Assembly: GCA_907163345.1 (NCBI GenBank)
Contig: CAJQUN010000042.1
Location: 4,693,043 to 4,757,042, forward strand
DNA from: Haberlea rhodopensis
Lineage: Eukaryota > Streptophyta > Magnoliopsida > Lamiales > Gesneriaceae
DNA length: 64,000 bases
Direction: 5' to 3'
This document shows positions 23,207-34,000 of the stretch, one piece after another (position 1 is the stretch's first letter; each line of letters starts with the position of its first letter). The translations under genes were made by a program, and so were the position numbers. A model generated the notes under the pieces. The model saw only the letters and a program-made list of their open reading frames with translations, was not told the DNA's origin and did no database searches.

Positions 23207-25287
23207 TGATTGACTAGATTCTCTTCAATCAACCGATTATCATTTTCCAACACACGGACTTCCTGAGCACGGTCCCTCACTTCCATATCAGCAAGCTGAT
23301 CAATCATCTCAGCTTCTCTACCTTCTCCTTGTAAACCAATTTTAACTCCGATTTCCCATACAGATTCAGCTTCACTTAGAATCTCCTTATTAACAATCAA
23401 GTTATTGCAATTTCTGATATTATTATCTGATATAGAATTACTGAATTGGGAACACACCTTATCCACCGCAGGATGAGTACTCTTTGAGAGGATGACATTG
23501 CCCTGCTTGTTACTCTTTGAAGCACGTGCAGTCTTCAATTTATGGACTAACCTCTTCTGGTTCTCTTTCCTTGTCAAAGTGGCTCGCTGGCTCAGACGAA
23601 GACTAATATGTTGGAGTCTTGCCATTTTCCTGAATTTCTGGTCACCGGCCAGAGGCTTGGAGATAGGATCGTCAACATTTTTATTTGACTCCAAGACAAC
23701 TACATTCTTTCCTGATTCGAGTCCTGGAGAGGCAGGCTTCGAATTCACATCTTCATCCAGATTAGGAGTACCCAAAGATGGCTTTGAGCTCATAAACAAC
23801 TTGTCATTTGCTTTGACCACTTGACCTGAGTCAACCTTACAGTCCCACCTATTCTTATCAACTGACTCGGCAAACGATACTTTTTCTTCTAATTTCTGTT
23901 GGCTAGCCTTGGCATTCGAATGACCCAGTGCATAACCCTGAGGACACCCTTCAGCCTCTCCCAAACTGATGCCAAGGTCCTGAAAAACTTCGGGGTTGAC
24001 AGAACAAATAGGATCTAGTCCCTCAGGTACCAACTCTGCTTCAAAAGAATCTGGCACAAAGCTTTGAAAATCAGAATCCACTGAACTTCCCATGTGATCC
24101 CAATTCTGACACCCAAAATGAGCACTCTTTTTATCACATACATCACAATGACCACAGGTTTGATCCTCAGAAAGTCTTATATTAAATGGATAGCCATTGA
24201 TATTACAACTTAAGACACGCTTGATTTCGGCATTGTGATTAATCAGAACCTTCATTCGACCAAATTCAAGGCAAGATCTCTGCTCTGTAGCCTCATCCAG
24301 CTCAATGAATACTCCAATTTGCTCGGCCAGAAATTTGAAGAAAGATAAGTTCCAGGCATGACATGGCACTCCATAGCAAGTGATCCAAACAAACCTTTCT
24401 GAAGTGTTTAAATCAGGGTGCCAAGGTCGAATAAAATCAAACCATTGGTTAATCCAATTCTTATCCTCTTTTTTGAGATTCTCCAATTCCTCTCTATCTT
24501 TCACCTGGATTAGCATCATTCTACCTCCCAAGTAAGACAAAGACAGGCTAGGATAGCCACTTTTCTGAAATTCCTCTTGAACAAGAAGCCTATCCTCCGG
24601 ATTATTCATAAGACCAACCAAACAATTTTTGGTCCACTCCATCTCCTCAACCGAGACCTCAAAATTAACTACTTTGCTCTTCTCTTCCTCACTCCCCTGA
24701 ACTGATATACCCTCCTCAGACACCATATCCTTGAAGCTAATACCCTTTCTAATGGCATTAATAGCTACTGATTTAAACGAGGGAGGTGGAACTGACCTTT
24801 TTACAACTTTGTTCCTTCCAAATCTAGCAACGTTGGCTATCAGCTTGTAGGAACCGATCCAAACTTGGTTAAGCTCCTTTTCCACCACATTCTCAGACTT
24901 CACATCTTTAAATTTCACGAACCCAAATCTTTTCCCAACCTTGTTTCTTCTGTTTGGGATATAGATATCCCAGATCGAACCAAAGCGAGCGAAAGAATCT
25001 CGCATCTCGACATAGGACCAGTCTTCAGGGAAATTTGTGAAGAAAAAGGAGGTAGTATTATCCTCTAGCTTCTTGAGGTACCCGGGGCCCAACCTGGACT
25101 TGTTTGGAGACAGAAACCCAGCTCGAACGGCCTTGCGACCTGGAAGATGATGGACAGGATAGGGTTGATTACTGGTTAGGGATGGGTTAGGTTGCCTCAC
25201 GGATTCACTCTGGAACCGGCGATAGTGACCGGAAGGATTGAAGGTAGGTTTACGGTGGTCGTGGGTAAAGCCCGCCCAAACTCTCAC
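23203..25287 (-). CDS. LINE ORF1 RNA-binding protein
   Basis: An open frame of 694 residues. Residues about 77-160 form an RRM (SFFFTNFPEDW as RNP2-like, GKRFGFVKF as RNP1). A DUF4283-like region follows (WIGSYKLIANVARFGR and a later stretch with WVTCYGVP-like wording, here WITCYGVPCHAW). Near residue 383 is a short Cys/His cluster, CGHCDVC-X6-C-like, close to the zinc knuckles in other plant LINE ORF1 proteins. The acidic, polar C-terminal half is variable. In the family this protein coats LINE RNA as the ribonucleoprotein forms. Its stop overlaps the ORF2 start as ATGA (23203-23206). I saw no lesion. The first ATG at 25287 is about 50 bp inside the element. Confidence 0.88.
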   Translation of the reverse strand: MRVWAGFTHDHRKPTFNPSGHYRRFQSESVRQPNPSLTSNQPYPVHHLPGRKAVRAGFLSPNKSRLGPGYLKKLEDNTTSFFFTNFPEDWSYVEMRDSFARFGSIWDIYIPNRRNKVGKRFGFVKFKDVKSENVVEKELNQVWIGSYKLIANVARFGRNKVVKRSVPPPSFKSVAINAIRKGISFKDMVSEEGISVQGSEEEKSKVVNFEVSVEEMEWTKNCLVGLMNNPEDRLLVQEEFQKSGYPSLSLSYLGGRMMLIQVKDREELENLKKEDKNWINQWFDFIRPWHPDLNTSERFVWITCYGVPCHAWNLSFFKFLAEQIGVFIELDEATEQRSCLEFGRMKVLINHNAEIKRVLSCNINGYPFNIRLSEDQTCGHCDVCDKKSAHFGCQNWDHMGSSVDSDFQSFVPDSFEAELVPEGLDPICSVNPEVFQDLGISLGEAEGCPQGYALGHSNAKASQQKLEEKVSFAESVDKNRWDCKVDSGQVVKANDKLFMSSKPSLGTPNLDEDVNSKPASPGLESGKNVVVLESNKNVDDPISKPLAGDQKFRKMARLQHISLRLSQRATLTRKENQKRLVHKLKTARASKSNKQGNVILSKSTHPAVDKVCSQFSNSISDNNIRNCNNLIVNKEILSEAESVWEIGVKIGLQGEGREAEMIDQLADMEVRDRAQEVRVLENDNRLIEENLVNQ

Positions 25288-25351
25288 TCATGTTAGAATT
25301 TTAGTATTCTATACTAAGATGCCTAGGGTTGACTTGTTCGTGTACCGGGTT

Positions 25352-26271
25352 GAATATCCATTGCACCCTAATTATCAATAAATAATTTTCCTTGTAAAAA
25401 AAAAAATATTGAATTGGTTTATAAATTAAGCTTAAACCGGATCCATATAAGTATTTTTCGTTGTTACAAAAGCTTATACTTTAAATAACTATTCCCTTCA
25501 CACAAAAAATTATCTTTCCAATGGGCATTTCAACTAATAACGCTTTGTCCTGGAGAGGCATGTGCCCTTTCATGGGATTTCGATGTCATTTTAGTATCTT
25601 TTCATATATACAAATTCTTAAAACTCCAAAAACAATTTTGTAAGCTGATGTTTTAATGGTAAGAAATATTGGTTTTACTCAATTTTGATTATATTTGTCG
25701 AAATTAATTTTTTTAAAGAATTAATAAATAGATTTAAATATGTTGAAAATAATTAATTGTAAACGGGTGGATCGTCCATGAGGCTAACCCGACCCTGATC
25801 CATTGGTTTTGAATGAAATTGGAGGGAGTATTTTACTACTTCAACTCTCACTATCCCCTATAACTTCTCATTATATCAAAGAGGAGACGTCTAATTTTCA
25901 TTAACTATCACAACATTTTTTGCAAGAAAATTAAGCAATTTTGGTGTGCAAAAATAGGCCAATTGGAAAACATTGTTTGGTAATTCCTTACATCAATATT
26001 ACTATTTATAGTAGCTCTTGGATTATGAAAACATAATATAAGTCCTAGGGATTGTATTTGACGCTGCTGCGTATAAACGACGTGAATTCAACCCGATTTT
26101 TTCGATCTGACAATATAGTAAGTATGTTTAAATATTACGCATATAATGTTCAAGGAATTCCTTCAAATATGTTTTTATTAGAGACAGTTACCAGTTTAGA
26201 GTTCTATAAAATCTCGCAAGCATACTGATTTCCCATTAGACAGAAAAATTATCTCGTGCATCCAATCTGAT
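25352..26271. other. AT-rich intergenic stretch, nothing recognised
   Basis: It starts with the LINE target duplication and continues without ORFs or repeats that I can identify. An 11-A run lies near 25397-25408. Confidence 0.4.
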
Positions 26272-26777
26272 AAATAAATTTAGGAAAATTATAAAAAAAT
26301 ATCATATAGTTTGGTCCAAATTTCACTTTGTAACCATTGTTTAGAAAATTACAGTTTACGTCTCAACTTTCATAAATTGTAACACTTTGCATCCTTTGAC
26401 TTTATTGGTATTTTTATAGAAAATTCATCACCGCATTCAATCATCAACATCCACCTCAAATTTAAAGAACCTTAAGCTAGCTAGTGCAAATTTTAAAAAA
26501 ATTAAAAAAAACTTTGGGTATAAAAATTATATAGTTGTTTGATTTCGGAAAGAATGTAATTTTGACACCACAAAACTTTATTTTGATTTTTTAATTTTTT
26601 TTATAAATAGCTTAAGGGGAATCTTCGATAGAAATATCAAACCGAGTCAATAGGAAGCAAAGTGTTACAGTTTGTGAAAGTCGATTATGCAAACTGTAAT
26701 TTTCGAAACAATTGTTGCAAAGTGAAATTTTGACTGAACTATATGATGGTTTTTTTAATTTTCTCATAAATTTATTT
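26272..26777. mobile_element. foldback MITE with ~120-bp inverted arms
   Basis: The left arm starts TAAATAAATTTAGGAAAATT and contains ATATCATATAGTTTGGTC, TTTCACTTTG, AAAATTACAGTTT and TGTAACACTTTGC. The right arm is the inverse with about one mismatch in five: CAAAGTGTTACAG, AAACTGTAATTTTCG, GCAAAGTGAAATTTTGACTG, then AAATTTATTT. The arms are around 120 bp each, with about 250 bp of AT-rich loop and no ORF. I could not define the target duplication. Confidence 0.8.
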
Positions 26778-27109
26778 CAAGATTTAATTCATTGTGTACT
26801 TCAATCTGTAAAAAAATTAATTCTCAAATCAAATCTCTAATGGATCATAAATAATCCGTACACCAAAAGGATATTTGAAGAAATTAAAAAGGATAAATAA
26901 ATTGAAAAATAATTTAATTTATGTTTCATCGAAGGAATATTTAATTTACAGTTGATTCGTGTGAAATCTCGAAAGGTGGTATCCATTGCTCGGAGCAAGT
27001 TGGTTTCTTCACAAGGATTTTTTCAAAGATTTGTGGAGAATGCTTGGGGAGAACATGAATAGGGATTTGGGCGACAATCTTATTTCTTTAACTTAGAAAC
27101 TGAAGGAAA

Positions 27110-27462
27110 TGCTATGAGACTAATCAAAAAATATAGAAGTCTTTGTAATACTAGTCCTAAACTTATAAGACTAATCAAATATAGTCTAATGGAAATGCTT
27201 TTTAATCAAAAGTTTTCTCAAAACTTTTGTTTTTAATCGATACTAGTTCCAAACTTTTGTTTTTAATCATAATTAGTCTCAATATTCAATTATGATACCA
27301 CTTTTTGTTAAAAATACCTTTTGTGGGACTAAGTTTGTAAAAATATTTTGTGATTAAAAACAATTTATAGTGGACTATATTTGATTACTACTGAAAGTTA
27401 TGGATTGGTTTTGAAAAAGTTCATATTTTATGGGACCATTTTTGAAATTTACCCTTATTTTA
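27110..27462. mobile_element. MITE of the GGTAAATTT family, left end degenerate
   Basis: The right end, inverted, reads GGGTAAATTTCAAAAATGG followed by TCCCATAAAATATGAAC, and the interior repeats TAGTC(C/T)(C/A)AAACTT and TTTTTAATC words, as in the copies at 10856 and 39028. The left inverted repeat is hard to see. No ORF. Confidence 0.5.
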
Positions 27463-27741
27463 TCCTACGTATATTATTATATATATAAAAAAAACATAAT
27501 ATATAAAAAAAACATACTTATATCTTCATAAAATATTTTACGAGCTATATGGTGATTGCCCCTTATTTCCTCCACCACTAATTATGATGGAATCTCCAAA
27601 GATGCATCATTTGGCCTAGAGCATATGACAACAAGTACCTTTGTGGGAAGGCTTGTGGTACATACCAAGTGTCGTATTGGGTTGAGTCTTGTTTGAACAC
27701 TTACCAACTCTTATTTATTTCACAATTTTCTTGAAACTATC

Positions 27742-27985
27742 CAGGGGCGGATCTATTAAGGGGCAAGGGGGCTCCCCCTTGCCCCAAAAAAATAATTTTT
27801 TTTTACTTTAAAAAAATATTTTTTAAAAAAAGAATTGCGATTTTACCCTAAAAAATTATAAATTGCCCCTTAAACATTACATTTTGCCCATCCTTAAATT
27901 ATATGACCTCTAAATTTTTTTTTGGCCTATATTTTTTATTTTAAATTTTTTTGCCACCTTCCTAAAAATCATACATCCGCCACTG
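27742..27985. mobile_element. hAT-type MITE with 8-bp target duplication
   Basis: The 244-bp element starts CAGGGGCGGATC and ends ATCCGCCACTG. The termini are inverted repeats, and the perfect 8-bp duplication AAACTATC flanks it (27734-27741, 27986-27993). CAGNGGCGGA ends and 8-bp duplications are marks of the hAT superfamily. The interior is A/T-rich with GGGGCAAGGGGGC and TGCCCC words near the ends. There is no transposase. It lies about 80 bp beyond the stop codon of the peroxidase, probably in or near its 3' UTR. Confidence 0.92.
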
Positions 27986-28064
27986 AAACTATCCATGCAT
28001 GAATTCATAAATCAACAAGAACCAAATTATATTATGGAACCAACATGTAAGCAATCCTTCATCT

Positions 28065-31000
28065 CTAATTAAATCTTCCGCAGTCGAATCGGATATTTCC
28101 ATTTCTTCCGGTCTTGACCCCAACCCGACCCAATTTCGTAATAGCTTCAATAAAAGCAGCATTGAAAAGCTGAGAGTTGGAGGCCCAAGTATTGACAGTG
28201 GACCTTGACCTTGAGTCCGTGAAGAGGCTCTGATCCGAGGTGAAAAGGCCCATTCCATTCTGAAGACTTTTGAAGTATGCATTGTCAAATTGCCTGGGCG
28301 TCGTCGGGTCCATGTCAATGGCAATCCGAGGGTCCACGTTTCTCGGGCACATTTGCTGCAACTGGGTCGCGTATTGCCGGTTAAGGGTCGGGTCCACGGG
28401 GTTGGATGCGCTGAAATTGTAGATCCGGTTCTTAAATTTGCTGCAGTGGGAGAATCCTACGGTGTGGCATGCTGCAAGAAATATCATAAAATATAAATGG
28501 ATTTATTTGCTTAGCCATTTGTGAAAAAGTTGAAGCTACACATAAAGCATGTGATGTGGTTTTCAATCACTTTGTTAATGGATAGAATCACACTACTCCA
28601 ACTCGGCTCGTCTTTGTACAATTGACACCATAATTGCGGTTATTGACAACCAACTCCACATGGTTTTTCAAATAGGCAGATTACACCATTGTGATTTGAA
28701 AATAGAAAGTTTATCCCCTGTGATTTTCAATACAGTTTATCACTGTTGTTTGAAAACAGACAGTTTATCCAATGCGATTTATAAAGATAAACAGTTTACC
28801 CTATGTAGTATGTGCATATGCTTAAAACACATCATCCCTGTATGCTATGGTTTGTCTATTTTGAGATCATAAGGGTAAACTGCATATTTACAAACTGCAT
28901 TAAATAAAATGTCTATTAATGATACCATAAGGGGTAAAATGTATATTTAAAAGCCACATTAGTAAAGCGTCTATTATCAATTCTATAAGAGGGTAAGCTG
29001 TAACTAGCTCCCATAATTGCTTCAAAAAAATTTCATAGATTGTGTTAAGCTATTAGAATTATTCTTGGACCACCTTGCATTATTTGAATAAATGGTAACT
29101 AACATTATCTTAGATTTTGAGCGAGGGTGGCCTAAAACCTAAAGCAACTAAAACAATTGCTTTCCAATAATTATATATTAAAAAATTAATATACCTATAT
29201 TTATGCATGCTAAGTTATTTAAAAAAATATGATGATATATTTGGCTTTTTATTTGGTTTTAACATATTAAATTCCTATATTAAAACCTCGAAATTTTTTG
29301 AGCTGCCCTTGTATGTAAGATTATAATATCCAAATTGTTATCTATTTACATTAAACATGACTCTAAAATGCACCGGAGTCATACTCAATAATATTCCTAG
29401 ATTCGTCCCTTCTCGGATGGAGCCGATCCCACCCACTTATGGTGCAGCATAGCATATACTTTACATGGACGAGCCAATAACCCGATTTCTAACATTCTTG
29501 TTACACAATCCTATCGTATAAGGTAAAACTGGTCTTGGCTTATTAATTTTGGGTGCCAGATTACTAACCAACTTCAATGGATTTCGATCATATGCACTAT
29601 CGACCTTCAGTTTACACGTAAAAGGACATGTTTAAGAAGATGATAATGAGCACAAACGAGCTGCCTTTTCGACGCGACATTAATACTACTCTTGAATTTT
29701 CGAAACAAAATCATGTAAAAAAATTAGACCAGCCCTTGTTATTTCTACTAATTAGAACAATATAATAAGAGATTAGGTAGGTGAACAGTGTTTTGTGCCT
29801 GTTTTTCCCGAATTTCACTGTTCCAATGAACAGTAGCTTACCTTAATGATATTGGTTACCTCCAAATGGGCCATGGTTAATTAATTTATTTTTATTGGTT
29901 GGAATGGGCTTCAGGTACCTCACAAATGGCCCATGGTTAATTAATTTATTTTTATTGGTTAGAATGGGCTTCAGGTTGGGCTAGGTTAACATTTTAACCC
30001 ATTTGTTTTCAGCTTTTCTTACCCGATGGCTTTCACTCCGCCATCTTTACCCGATGGCTTTTCACTCCTCTATGCTTTACCCGATGGCTTTCACTCCTCT
30101 ATGCTTATTCATTGCATTTGTCCGCCGGTCACTCCCATGCGCAGCTCTTTGTCCATTCGTCCCTTACGTCGCGTCGGTTGTCCATCGTTCGAGCCTTTTC
30201 CGACGCCCCTGCAATTGTGTGCTGTCATTTAATGCTTCCCTGTTTTGCCTGCTGTGGTGGGCTTCTCGCCGCCTTCGACATGACCATGGTAGGTTGCTCC
30301 ACGTTTTTTCCCTTTGTATAAATCTTGCCTTCATAAAACGATCATTCACGGTATTTTCGTTCTTCTGCATCCCGACGAGTAGGGTTGGATTTCTTTGAGC
30401 CGTGTCGTCTTTCAGGTTCGCTTGTGCATCCTCGATTGTTTCTTTTTACAATTATCAACGTTCTAATATTTATTGAGGTTTTGGGTTTTCTGTTTTTTAG
30501 CTTGTATCCGACGAAGAGGGTTGTTTTCCTTTTCTCCGTCTGCTCTTTCAGGTTTGTTGTTCCATTCTCAATTGGGGTTGGTGATTTTTTTTGCTCATGC
30601 TTGGTTGCTTAGTGATATGATATTTGTGTGTTCCTGTTGCCTTTCGGTACTCTCATGTATAGTTTAAGTGAAGGTTATTCTGTTTACGACAAAATAGAGG
30701 CTTGCCTACTGATTATTCTTTCAAGAAAGAATTGTTGAGCCAAGGGATTAAGGCTGTTTTCAAAACTATAAGTGCAACATGGATATTATAAATTCGTAGA
30801 TTTTCCTTGCTTCGATCGTCTTGCCTATAGCTTACCATTTATATTGATGGCCAGCAAGTGCGTCTGAAACTATATGTAGGCCTTCCCAGCAACCATATAC
30901 ATAGTATGCAGTATATATTTTGGAAGCCTTGATTTTATGTTGTTACTTTTTATTTTTCAGATGTTTTCGTGTAGGGTATTGTGGCTTTCTACTATAGTGA

Positions 31001-34000
31001 GCATTTTGAATTGTTTTCCCATTGCTTGCAATGATGGTTGATGTAATTTGTGCGGAGTTGCCTCGTAGTACTATTACCTATTTTTTCATTAGGTTCCTAT
31101 GCTTTCTGTTCTTCGGAACGTGTTCGTACTTTTATTTTAACATGTTATCCTCTTTCGTTTTGGCGTTGTCAATGATTCGTTTTGGACATCATCTCTCAGC
31201 AGAGAATTTATTTTGTAGTGATTGGGCCCATAATTATTTTTGCGTCAGGGTAATCAAATATAAATTTATGATGAATCTCAAGCCACAAGTGCATGTTATC
31301 AATTTTTTCCCGATCAACTATTTTTACTAGAAGTCTTCATTTTTAATTTAGATTTCGATGTCTTGTTGGAATAGATATATATATATGTGTGTGAAACTCT
31401 CTTTAGAGAACCAACACACTGCAGCTCCGTATTCCACAATGTACACAAATCCTACAGTTACGATCCTACTCGAGGGGAACTTTTCAAGGACCGAACCATT
31501 TCCCTATCTCGAGTGATCATTGACACGGTAAAAATACCAGCTCAAACTCCCTAAGCTGCAAGCTATACCTAAAAGAGTAAATAGGCACCCTGATCAACGC
31601 CTACTATAATGCGTGGACAACAAGAATTGCGTGTTTCCTTAAGTCGATCCAAACCATCACTCCCCGGTTACAAATCCTCATTTTCCCTGTCTGCTTTTAC
31701 GTTTTTTCAGGTTCCTTTCTCATGCATCAATTTGCCTTAATTCTTTGTTACAGGCATGCCATCTTCTACCCAAGCTACGACACCTCCTGCCGCCGTCGAG
31801 CCGCCCCTGACTCCGTTCAATGATACTACCTACAGGTCAAGGCGCATCCCTCCCCGAGGTAGGTGTATGCACCTTCATTCCCTAGGGTTACGCCTTCTCT
31901 TGGCTTACCTTCCATGTGTAACGTTCATGCCGGCCATATCGCATGCGGAAGGTTTGGGCATGTTACCAAATTACACATCCATATGTCTCGATATAATTTT
32001 TCCTTTTAAATAATCTGAAATAAACCCTGACAGGATCGATATTTGGGTCCCATTGCATTTGTGTTTTGAAATCCAAAAATAAGCCTTTGCTAACCTCGAC
32101 GTTTTGCTCAGGGATTTCTCATCCATCTACCTTCTCTTTGTTATTTCAGCCTCCTCTTCTGTGACACATGCTCCATTCGATCTTGGTCAACGGGTTTCAT
32201 CCTCTCGAACAAGCACTGGAGCTAGGCAAACATTCACTAGGCAAAGAAAGTCTCGTAAATTCCTACACAGGACCGATCAAATCCCGACAGAAGTGTGGCG
32301 TCTGCCTTTGGCTGCCGATTGTGAATATTGTGGTGCACGTAGGATATTCAGGGAACCACCGGGCTTCTGCTGTGGAAGTGGGAAGATAGACCTAGGATGC
32401 ACGAAGATGCCTTTGCGTTTGTGGCAGCTCTATACCGATGATACCTCTCACCTCGCTGAACATTTTCGGCAACGTTGTCGTACATATAACAACTCATCGG
32501 CATTTACTTCACTTGGGATATATTATGATCATGCATTATGCAATGCAAATAAGGGAATTTACACATTCAAGGTTCAAGGCGGTATTTACCATTTCATTAG
32601 GGATTTGGTGCCTGCAGAGGGCTGCGGTCGGCAACTCCAACTGTATTTCTATGGGACAGAAAATGAAACTGCTAATAGGTTGGCCCAATCGGGCGATCTG
32701 GATGCGAAGGTCATATCATTCATAATGGAATTGATGAAACTCAATCCATATGCAAATTTCTTTAGGAGCTTACGAGATTTGCCCGACCTTGCTTCATATA
32801 AAATCGTTTTGCGCGCTGATCCTTCTTTAGATCATAGGGTGTATAATTTGCCTGTGGTTGATCATGTCGCGGCCATCTGGAATGAACTGACCGACCTTCC
32901 TTCAGATCGTCCTCACGACGTTCGTGTCTACACAAAATCAAACAGCACCCAGTCCGTCCACTACTATTATGGTTGTTATGATCCCTTGCAATATCCACTC
33001 TTATTCCCATTTGGCGAGCCTGGATGGCATACGGGGATCCGCAAAACATGGTCCACTGGTAATGATTCAGAGATGCGTCCCCTCATGCTCGAAGAAGAGC
33101 CGGATACAATCTTGCCTTGCCAGCATAATTCTTGTGCATCACTGTTGGATGCCGAACATGAGAGTATGTCTCTATTACTTTTGTACTCATCGTTTGCTTC
33201 AATTTTGCTCGTACCAAATTCACTATTACAGTTTACATATTCCATCAACTCCTTCTTTTAGATCTGGAGCGAAATCGGGATAACCAAAAGAATGTGGCTG
33301 CACGAGAATTCTACTGTTACAGATTCCAATTGCGCTGCGATGACATGCAACCCAAATTGGTCAGAAATTCGGGACGAGCTCCTGCCAGGAGAGCAGGCAC
33401 ATAATCGGGCTGATTTACTTGCACGTGTCTTCCGAGCAAAAAATGAAGAGTTAAAGGATGAAATTGTTGCTAAAGAGATATTCGGGAAAGTGGCTGCCTA
33501 TCTGTATGTTATTGAGTTCCAAAAAAGAGGGCTTCCGCACGTGCATTGGCTTGTTATTATGAAAAACAAATTCAAGATTACTTCCGTTGAGGCATATGAT
33601 CGCTTTGTCTCAGCCGAAATCCCTGATCCTGTTGCGTATCCTCATCTTCATTGCTGTGTCTCCAAGCACATGATGCATGGCCCTTGTGGAGATATGAACC
33701 CAACAAATGTTTGCATGAGAGCTGGTTCTTGTAAAAATCATTATCCGAAAGAATTTGTTGAGTCCACTACACATCGCAATAATTCTTATCCAGCATATAG
33801 GCGCACCAATAACGGTAGATATGTCATTGCAAGAAGAAAATCCTTGGATAATCGATGGGTTATTCCATACAACTCTTATTTATTGGCAAAATTCGATTGT
33901 CATATTAATGTTGAGATATGTGCAGATGTTAAGGTCATCAAGTATCTGTACAAATATGTATGCAAGGGAAATGATAAGGTTGCATTCAATGTCGTTGACA

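Larger units (their letters stand above)
18643..25337 (-). mobile_element. end-to-end L1-type LINE, minus strand
   Basis: The element has a 14-bp target duplication, TCGTGTACCGGGTT, at 18631-18644 and 25338-25351. A run of 15 T at 18643-18657 is the minus-strand poly(A) tail; its first two T also count as the last two bases of the duplication. Between them are a short 5' leader, ORF1, ORF2 overlapping it by four bases, and a 3' UTR of about 1 kb. The length of 6.7 kb and the ORF order fit plant L1 elements. The perfect duplication suggests a fairly recent insertion, although ORF2 has two frameshifts, both in homopolymers. Confidence 0.93.

Noticed and set aside
28065..28487. Peroxidase exon 4 as a stand-alone 140-residue gene starting MIFLA
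   Set aside because: The first residues are intron sequence; the acceptor at 28472 and the phase fit exon 3 at 39375.
30003..30667. Cluster of ORFs with Leu/Phe/Ser/Pro-rich translations
   Set aside because: Several overlapping frames are open because of a short repeat and pyrimidine-rich leader of the Helitron; no conserved domain.
32762..33248. Minus-strand ORFs of 90-95 residues inside the Helitron Rep
   Set aside because: Antisense shadows of the Rep exon.
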